This document shows, piece by piece, positions 57,094-64,000 of a stretch of 64,000 nt of DNA; position 1 is the stretch's first letter; the number at the start of each line of letters is the position of its first letter. The DNA is taken from positions 78,803,009-78,867,008 of the forward strand of contig CM073594.1 in assembly GCA_037074705.1 (NCBI GenBank). The letters run 5' to 3'. The notes beneath the pieces are model-generated. The model was given only the letters and a program-made list of their open reading frames with translations, made no database searches and had not been told where the DNA came from. This DNA is from Zhengitettix transpicula (taxonomy: Eukaryota; Arthropoda; Insecta; Orthoptera; Tetrigidae). The translations under genes and the position numbers were made by a program.

Positions 57094-58156
57094 TGTAATG
57101 CCAAATATTTGGCCATTGTTTGGACATAAAATTTGAATTGTTTGAGAAATCCATTATAGTGGTCTGATCGAACAAAGCGACAATGGAAAAGCGAGCTCAC
57201 TTGCTTTGTCGAAAAGTCAAAAATGGCGTATGCGCGCTAAAACTCGAGAGCACTAGGAGTCAGTTGGTGGCGGGACATATCAGAGGACGGAACAAATAAT
57301 ACTAGAGCAGAGACTAGTCGTCGTTAATGTATTACAAAGTTGTGAATTTAAGTCAAAGTAAAAACATTCACGGAAGTATTACCTTGTAAATATCGCTAAG
57401 TAAAAGCAGTTTACGTATACAGTCATTCAGGAAAGTCTAAGAGAGTTTTACGTTTGTAGCCAGCCAGGAAAGGAAGCAGTTTACGTCTGTAGCCAGCCAG
57501 GAAAGGAAGTCAGTTTTTTTTACGTCTACAGCCAGGAGCTAAAGAAAAGTTAGTTCGCTCCGGAAGAATAAACAGTTAAAATAAATAATCAAGGAGATAC
57601 GTTGCAGTTTTCGTCCAATTCAGTAAAAGACTAATAAATCTACGAATCATAGGATTCCGGTAAAGCGAACAGACATCAGATAGCTGACATTCAGGAGGAT
57701 CATCCGAGTTCCTGGGAGCCTATCAATTTTGACTTCAATAGTGTAAAATCTGTGAGTCGATATTTTAGAATCAGTGTAAAAGTTTGCAATAGTGTACTTC
57801 CGAAACCAAAAATAATGCTGGCACCAGCTGGACACTACGTAAGTAACAAATTGTAAACTTTAAATAAAGGATAAAGTCAGATTTCGTTCTCTTTTAATTG
57901 TCAATCAGAGTTAATTTCTTTACTTTTAAATTTCTTTCTATCGACATATTGTTTAGGTAAATTGTGAACGGTTTGTTAATAAGATTTTTAAATCATTTTG
58001 TTGTGTCCATTATCAAACCCAGTAGAGGCCCTGAGAGAGAGAAAGATCTCAAATTTTGTTGTAATTATCTTTATTGCCACAAAATAAATAAATGTTTTGT
58101 GTGTTAATTTTTGATTATTATTTCATTTAATTAACGCCTTCCATTTGATTATTACA
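57094..58156 (+). mobile_element. LTR family Z, copy 3 (solo LTR)
   Basis: TGTAATGCCAAA...GATTATTACA, flanked by TATAT and ATATA. It shares its 5' 600 bp with the copy at 34.4 kb, plus a short duplicated block (agccagccaggaaaggaag, twice near 57456-57507). It retains ccctgagagagag near 58029. It has no PBS and no second terminus. Confidence 0.75.
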
Positions 58157-58159
58157 ATA

Positions 58160-58726
58160 TAGATAATGATTTATGTTGCTCCGGTCAGTGGACATGGACC
58201 CATCTCAGGTTAAACGTGGTGGATGAGAAATTACACCATAATTAAGAAAATAAAAAATGTCGCGCCGTTAAAATTTAATCCCATGAAAAAGACTCTTAAT
58301 GGTCAAAATTTAGTTCCCCCCCAAAAAAAATTAGAATAGAGTCAAACCCCGAATACCGCACCATGTGAGAACAATTGGTTGGTTGTGGTCTTACTGTGCG
58401 TGTGACGTATCTGGCGTGCTGTGCTGCTTCGGATCCGGGATCCTCGTGGTAACGGCTTGTTGGAGTCGCGCCTTCCAAAACTGCTGTCTGTCTACTGCCA
58501 AAGTTTTCGCTGCCTCAGCTCTCTCTGTTCTCCGATGTTTATCACGCCGCGTCTCTCTACGTACTACTTACATCGTGTTCACTTGGCGGTTTTTTTTATT
58601 AATATACCGAAAAAATTTTAATCCGAAGATTTTATAATCGTGATATAATATTCATGACGTTAACATGTTACAATTATCTTGAAGAAATGTTCTTGCTTCT
58701 TGAGTGAGTAGTTGAGGAAGTTTAGA
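58160..58726. other. GC-richer unassigned segment
   Basis: 58360-58560 has open frames on the plus strand but no recognisable domain. Read in inverse it resembles a retroelement leader (gacgcggcgtgataaacatc). Probably repeat-derived. Confidence 0.35.
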
Positions 58727-58754
58727 ATTACTTATCTATCTATCTATCTATCTG

Positions 58755-58791
<37 letters not shown>

Positions 58792-58801
58792 ATCTATATC
58801 T

Positions 58802-58832
<31 letters not shown>

Positions 58833-58835
58833 TAT
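58727..58835. repeat. (TATC)n, (TATATC)n and (TA)n microsatellite
   Basis: More than 100 bp of TATC units grading into TATATC and TA. It directly abuts an LTR family Z copy. Confidence 0.95.
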
Positions 58836-59769
58836 TAATACTAATTAGAGGCCAGAAATTATTTAAATAATTGGATTGTTTAGCGGTACTAATTCTTAAA
58901 AGACAACAATGACAACGGGTTTTGTCGCGGGCTACGCGCGTTTGCGGGAACGCGAGTCTGTCTGCAATAGTACGAGGGAGAAGAAGTCAAAATTCGAGAG
59001 TGGCGAACAGCGTGACCCAAGTTTAAAATTCAACCGGGAGAGTTATAAGTTTTAAAATCCAAGTATAAAGTCTGGACAGAGAGATACATTATAAAAAACC
59101 GCAAAGCAGAATCAAATATTTAGCGCCACATTCAGATTCCTACGCGTTCCGAAATCAACATTTTCCACATAAGACATTGAGTAACAATATGTCTGGCTGA
59201 TGACCTGGAAGTGAAGCAGATCCATTTCCCGGAGGAAAATCCAATAACTACGACCGTGTGTTTGACCATCAAGTGTAGAATCTGTGATTCACGGCCTTTT
59301 AATGTAAAAAAAATAGTGTACCTAAGCCCCGAAACTAAGTCTGGTACCAGCAGGACATTTGTAAGTAGAAACCAAATTAATTAAGTTTGTAAACGATAGT
59401 TAAATGTATTCGTCAGATTTCGTTCGTCTCATTTTATGTTTTGGATTTTTAATTACTTAATTTATAAATTCTTTGATTGTTCTTACATATCAAGCCCAAG
59501 TAAACGACCCTGAGAGCAGTGTTATCAAATTGCTAAACTTTGAGATTTAAATGTATTTAACCACCGAGCAAATGTCGTAAATTTATATTCAATAAAGTAA
59601 ATTTTCTTATAAAGGTTTTGTTTTATTTAGAAGGCCCAACAAATTATAAATAAAATATTTATTTGTTAAATTAAATTTCGGCGTGTCAATGTAGGGTAAA
59701 TTAATTGGATCATTAATTAAATAAAGTTTGTTTGTTAATTAATTAAAGCTTTTTTTATTAATCATTACA
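58835..59769 (+). mobile_element. LTR family Z, copy 4 (solo LTR)
   Basis: Begins in the TA tract with ttaatactaattagaggcca (a degenerate TGTAAT start) and ends ATTACA at 59764-59769 followed by ATATAC. Its 59.1-59.4 kb part matches 45.6-45.9 kb in inverse closely. Confidence 0.72.
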
Positions 59770-60355
59770 ATATACATACACATACACACATACATGCGTG
59801 TGTGTGTTAATTTGCGCTGGTTGCCAGGTCAATTTGTCGTTTTCTTTTTAGCCTTCTGAGGGGTTTAGGTGGAGGAGGATGGGATTTTGTATTTCAGATA
59901 ATGGGATTGAAGTGGTGGAGATTTCTATGACGTTGGATTAGGGCGGTTTGAATTATAGCCCGGGGGCCCTAGTTAACCCTTGGCTACCTTCCTCTACCTT
60001 CCGCATTCAAATACCTTTCCTATGCTATAAGAGGGGAGTTGCCACTATGTGGATTATCCTATCGACTTATCCTGTCTACTTAAATACTTAAAAGCGATGC
60101 CGCTACAGACCTGAAACCTGCGGTTTCGTACTATTATGAAAACTTGACAATATGAATAAAACTTAAACTAGACACATAAAAAAAACCTTAAAATAAGTAC
60201 ATAATATATGTAGTGTACTACATTATCTGTTTGTAAGTGGATGAGGAGGAACAAATTAAGTTAAAATGTAAAAAAAGACAAAATGTATGTGTATAAGTAG
60301 TCAATTTGTAAATAATGATGCTAAGAATTTATCGGTGATTGTAGACGATGGTAGT
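59770..60355. other. Unassigned, with family T segment
   Basis: ctataagaggggagt at about 60025-60040 and the preceding cctctaccttccgcatt match 36100-36155. Otherwise nothing is recognised. Confidence 0.4.
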
Positions 60356-61524
60356 TAATATTCTCTTAAATAATATGAACATAATGTAATTAATAATTAG
60401 AATAACATTGTTTATTCAGTATGGAGTCAGCATTACAATAACCATTGACTATCAGAGAAAAAGTAGTAACACTTTCGAGAAAGTTTATATAATTTTTAAT
60501 TACAAACAATAATTACCATTAAATTAATAAATGAAATACATAGCAATTGCTCCTTCCTTAGAATCTTCATAAATAATCTAATAAATATGCAGGGATACGT
60601 TTAGTACTCTATGACCTCCGTACTCTTGTGCTATGACTCAAAATTGGAGTAGAAGTAACGTGGTTTGTCTCTGAAGAGTTATCAGGAGCTACTCTTATTT
60701 CCTCTTCACCATGAGAATCAGTAGCACATGTTTTTATCCCTTAGAAATAAAATTTACACTTGGATTAGCAGCTTGAGTAGATTTTTGACCAACTAAACCC
60801 GCTCCTTTAGAAGCAGACTCAAGCATTTGAGCTTCTTCAAAACCATCTTTAAAAGTAAGCAGCTTGTAATTTTTTAATGAAAATAATCTTGTTCTTATAT
60901 CTAAACACCGATAACCCTGCCACAAATTGATCCCAAAGTCTCTCATCTAATGAATTTCCAAATTAGCGTTGCTTAGACATTTGATTTAACGCCTCAGAAA
61001 AATCCTGAACAGTCTCAACGACTCCTTGAGTTCTCTGCGTGAAGTTGAAGCGCTCTGCTAGAATGGACGGAGTTGGTTGAAAATACTTCGAAAGTATTTT
61101 AATTAAATCTTCCATTTATTTACTTGAAGGGGAATCTGCGCCAAGAAGATCCAGTAACGTGAAAGTCGAATGACGAATTTGTCCCGTTTATCTGCATCTT
61201 CTCCAATTTTAGCCACGCGAAATTATGTATGCATACGATCACAGAAACTTCTGAAATTATGGCCAGACTCAAATGTTTCAGGACAATCTCTCTACATCAT
61301 AGATTAATAGAAGTGTATGAAATTAAAAAGTTCTTAAATGCATTTATCCTCGTCACCAATTAATATATTCTTAAATAATCTGAAAATAATGTAATTAAGA
61401 ATTAGAATAACATCGTTTATTCAGTATGGAGTCAGCATTACAATAACAACTAACTATCAGAGAAAAAAATAGTATCACTTTCGAGGACGTTTATATAATT
61501 ATTAATTACAAACAATAATTAACA
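60356..61524 (-). mobile_element. Gag-only Ty3/Gypsy LTR element (TR-GAG-like)
   Basis: Direct repeats of ~160 bp at about 60356-60518 and 61363-61524 behave as LTRs on the minus strand: starts TGTTAATTATTG / TGGTAATTATTG, TATATAAAC and AATAAAC inside, ends AATAT-TTAA. TTGGTGACGAGGATAA, a PBS-like site, follows the right-hand (5') LTR at about 61362. Only gag lies between. Confidence 0.68.
60720..61300 (-). pseudogene. Ty3/Gypsy gag, decayed
   Basis: The minus strand reads ILSKYFQPTPSILAERFNF, QGVVETVQDFSEALNQMSKQ, LDERLWDQFVAGL and, after a shift, LLTFKDGFEEAQMLESASKG. This is the retrotransposon capsid pattern (H..PKPS...R..F, ES..EF...L..L, L.D.FV.GL, LTF..A...A...E.A). Stops and at least one frameshift. 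No zinc knuckle or pol follows before the 3' LTR. Confidence 0.75.
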
Positions 61525-62152
61525 TAAAAATTAATAATAGCAGTAGTGTTGTAGAGTCAGTGAATAGTTATGTTTGGAGTAATAATAGATTATAAGCAAA
61601 ACTTCCAGGAACACAGAGATTATATAGTCAGAAAATGGTTTAAAAAATTGGAATAATATATAGTTTAAAAAATTCGCTGTTAGTGAGTCTAAAATTCTAC
61701 GGTGATACCACATTTTAAGTGTTGTTCCACTGTTTTGTTATTTTCAAAGGAGTCTGATTTTGGTAGATTACAAATTATTTTTAATAAAGGTATGAGGGCA
61801 GTAGTAAATAAGAATAGGTATACAAGGATACAAGAAATGTTAACAGAGTTGAAATTTTAAGTGTTGAAATAGAAATATTGTGCGGAGTGTTGTTATTCAC
61901 ATATAAAATAGAAAATAATTTGCTATCCAGATATTTGAAAAGTCTATTGATTGAAAATAGGGAAGTGAACAATTACCAGACAAGACATGCTGAAAATTAT
62001 CATAGGATTACGAAAGAAGCTGCAAAGGTCGATGCAAAAAAAGGGACGCGTACCCGCGGCTTCTTAGGGCCCCTCGGACGCACGTGGCCGTCTAATTTAT
62101 TCCTTCTCAGGTCCGCGGACACAAGGGCGGACACTTACCGCTGTTATTCGCT

Positions 62153-62154
<2 letters not shown>

Positions 62155-62205
<51 letters not shown>
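62155..62205. repeat. (TA)n microsatellite
   Basis: About 25 TA units abutting LTR family Z copy 5. A GC-richer segment (62030-62150) precedes it without recognisable content. Confidence 0.95.
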
Positions 62206-62208
<3 letters not shown>

Positions 62209-63262
62209 AATACCAATTAAACAGGCTATTAATTGTTTTTAATATAATTTAATTGTTGGCGGTACGGGTGCTTCAAGACGACAATCAAGGCGGGGTTTTC
62301 TTCGTTAACAATCGAGACTGGAAACCGCGCGCTTAGAGAACTCAGTCTGCGGCAAGACGTGAAACGAAAAAGTCTGTGTCGAGAACTGGTACATGGCAGT
62401 TCGGTCAACATAGAGAAATAAAAACAGTAAAAGTCTGCGGATCCAGAATTTTGAATATGGCTATCTAGGAAGTCCAACGGTGAGATATAATAGTTTACAT
62501 AAAACGCACGTAAGCAGTTTGACGGAGAGACTCATAAAATCGCAATTTGGAAGCAGAAGTTTTGCTTCAGAAACTGAACTAACTTTCGCATAAAGAGACT
62601 TTGAGGAGACCAACGTCCGGAAACTGGCTGAGGGTGAGATGATCCAGGTTCCAGGACAGCAGAGATCCAGAGCAACTACCGTGTGTTCAAAATCTAATGA
62701 GTAGAATCAGTGTATAATGGCCTGTATAGTGGGTGTTGACTTCAAGATACAAGAGTCCGAACTGGTACCAGTAGCGCTGTCGTGAGTACAAAGCAATTAT
62801 TAATGACTGTAAACGATAATTAAAGGGTATAGTCAGATATAGTTCGCGTTTTTCTTTTCATTCGTTTTCGTTTACTTTTTGTATTTAATATTGTATTCCG
62901 TTAAATTCAATGAGTTTGGATTGTTAATATTTTAGTTCATTGTATTTGTTCTTCCTATCAAACCCAGTGGTGACCCTGAGATAATGAGAAATTCAACGTA
63001 ATTGATTATAAAATTATAAAGCTATGTTTTAATAGAACGCCACGAAATAATCAAATAAAAAATTGAAATATTTGTTTGTTAAATTGATGGAATTCGGCGT
63101 GCAAAGCAGGGCTTATAATGTGTAATTATCAACAATAAATTTTTAAATACATAATAATTTTGTTAATTATTCCTATTAATTAAGACCACCTTATTAATAA
63201 TTACATAAATGGCTTCCTAAACGTGGGGCTAATTTAATTAAATCTTATTTTCAATCATTACA
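62206..63262 (+). mobile_element. LTR family Z, copy 5: LTR + PBS + second short LTR end
   Basis: TGTAATACCAATTAAACAGGC at 62206; first ATTACA terminus at 63200-63205 (1000-bp LTR). Then TAAATGGCTTCCTAAACGTG and GGGC (63206-63229), very close to the tRNA-Lys PBS TGGCGCCCAACGTGGGGC. A second ATTACA ends at 63257-63262, followed by ATATATAC. gtggtgaccctgaga occurs inside at about 62968. Confidence 0.78.
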
Positions 63263-63296
63263 ATATATACATATGTATTAATAAGTATGAATTTTG

Positions 63297-63720
63297 TACG
63301 AGGGTGAGTCAATAAGTAATGCTTCCTATTTTTACTCAATTTATTTTTCACGACAATGAAATGGAATTTACAAAGCATAAACCCACAACTTTAATGATTA
63401 AATTTTCACATTTCAATATAGTCTCCGTCATTTTTACAGTTTTTGTCCACCTTTCAACAAGGGCATGTATTCCATTGCGGTAAAAAGCGTGGTCTTGCTT
63501 CTAAAGCCATCGACGCACGGACGTTTTCACGGTGTTTGTCCTTCATCTTCGTTACAGCGACGAATCCATCGCCGAATTGTGCTGATATCTACTGTTGTAT
63601 CACTATACACATTTTTCAGCCTTTCAGGAATTCAAATTGGCGTTTCTCCTTGAAGAATTCAATCATAGAAAGCCGTCTAATACGTATGCCAATGTCAGCC
63701 ATTTTGCAAAACCAGTAAAG
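63297..63720 (-). mobile_element. Internally deleted mariner-type element
   Basis: The left end is acgagggtgagtcaataagt, a common mariner TIR type. The minus strand keeps the N-terminal HTH (MADIGIRIRRLSMIEFF, VYSDTTVDISTIRRWIRRCN) fused by deletion to a C-terminal tail near the TIR. All catalytic Asp residues are gone. The right TIR is not clear. Confidence 0.65.
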
Positions 63721-63794
63721 AACTGATATTGATGCAGTGCTTCTACACAGGACAACGTGAATTTAGGCAAGATTTTTCGTGTGAGTCAAGTGGT

Positions 63795-64000
63795 CCCTGC
63801 ATTACAAGATTTATCCGAGAAAATAGACAAAGAATATATGCTATCATTTTAGATTTCGCTAAAGAATTTGACGTTCCACACGACATTGTGATAGAAAAAC
63901 TAGACAAGACAGGTATCGACAGGCGGATTGTGCTTTGGGTCAAGGAATTTCTCAACGGGCGAGCTCAAAGGGTAAATATTGGTAGACAGCAGTCAATGTA
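63795..64000 (+). pseudogene. CR1-like LINE RT, 5' part at window edge
   Basis: The plus strand reads IYAIILDFAKEFDVPHDIVI then EKLDKTGIDRRIVLWVKEF and LNGRAQRVNIG: RT motif 3 (LDFAKAFD.VPH) and its following helix. One codon is missing in EFDV-PH relative to the family. The frame is open to the window edge and may continue. Confidence 0.78.

Noticed and set aside
58365..58637. 90-codon Cys-rich ORF that looks membrane-like
   Set aside because: No start context, no conserved motif, and the inverse strand looks like a retroelement leader.

Overview
This looks like a window from an AT-rich, intron-bearing, transposon-laden insect nuclear genome. The reasons are GT-AG introns, long (TA)n microsatellites, and Jockey/CR1-type LINEs, Penelope-like elements (PLEs), mariner, Ty3/Gypsy and Helitron relics. 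I cannot name the order with confidence; a hymenopteran or hemipteran would fit. There are no prokaryotic features.

Three host genes can be supported. (1) 1942-4580 (+) holds the last two coding exons of an ANKLE1/LEM-3-type nuclease: a LEM-domain exon is joined in phase to a GIY-YIG exon. Its 5' (ankyrin) part lies off the window. (2) 5750-25256 (-) is a complete 12-exon MFS transporter of the SV2-like group; the spliced CDS is 1626 nt (541 aa). It is tail-to-tail with gene 1. (3) 32929-49161 (-) is a tandem paralogue of gene 2 with the same exon plan and phases. Eleven coding exons were found (528 codons); the start exon was not.

Nearly everything else is repeats. 1-1000: tandem repeat and Jockey relic. 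2450-3900: inverted tRNA-headed SINE copies with (TA)n. 13.4-16 kb: hairpin repeats and a Jockey relic. 17.1-18.4 kb: a GC-rich Ty3/Gypsy 5' LTR with PBS and an intact gag. 18.9-21.2 kb: a PLE with inverted flank, split by a solo copy of the same Gypsy LTR. 22.4-26.2 kb: LINE and PLE pieces. 28.1-30.8 kb: Ty3/Gypsy pol relic (-). 31.8-32.65 kb: LINE RT (-). 33.3-34.0 kb: PLE endonuclease. 34.4-35.2, 43.8-46.2, 57.1-58.2, 58.8-59.8 and 62.2-63.3 kb: five copies of one TGTAAT...ATTACA LTR family. 44.0-45.4 kb: two head-to-tail Helitron-like units inside one of those LTRs. 50.2-52.5 kb: LINE ends. 53.1-54.3 kb: broken mariner. 55-57 kb: PLE and LINE scraps. 60.4-61.5 kb: gag-only LTR element. 63.3-64.0 kb: deleted mariner and the start of a CR1-like RT.

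The most unusual non-gene signals are: three LTR copies that carry a tRNA-Lys-type PBS followed by a second short LTR terminus; a hairpin repeat family with hammerhead-like cores and back-to-back splice-site motifs; and tandem Helitron-like units.
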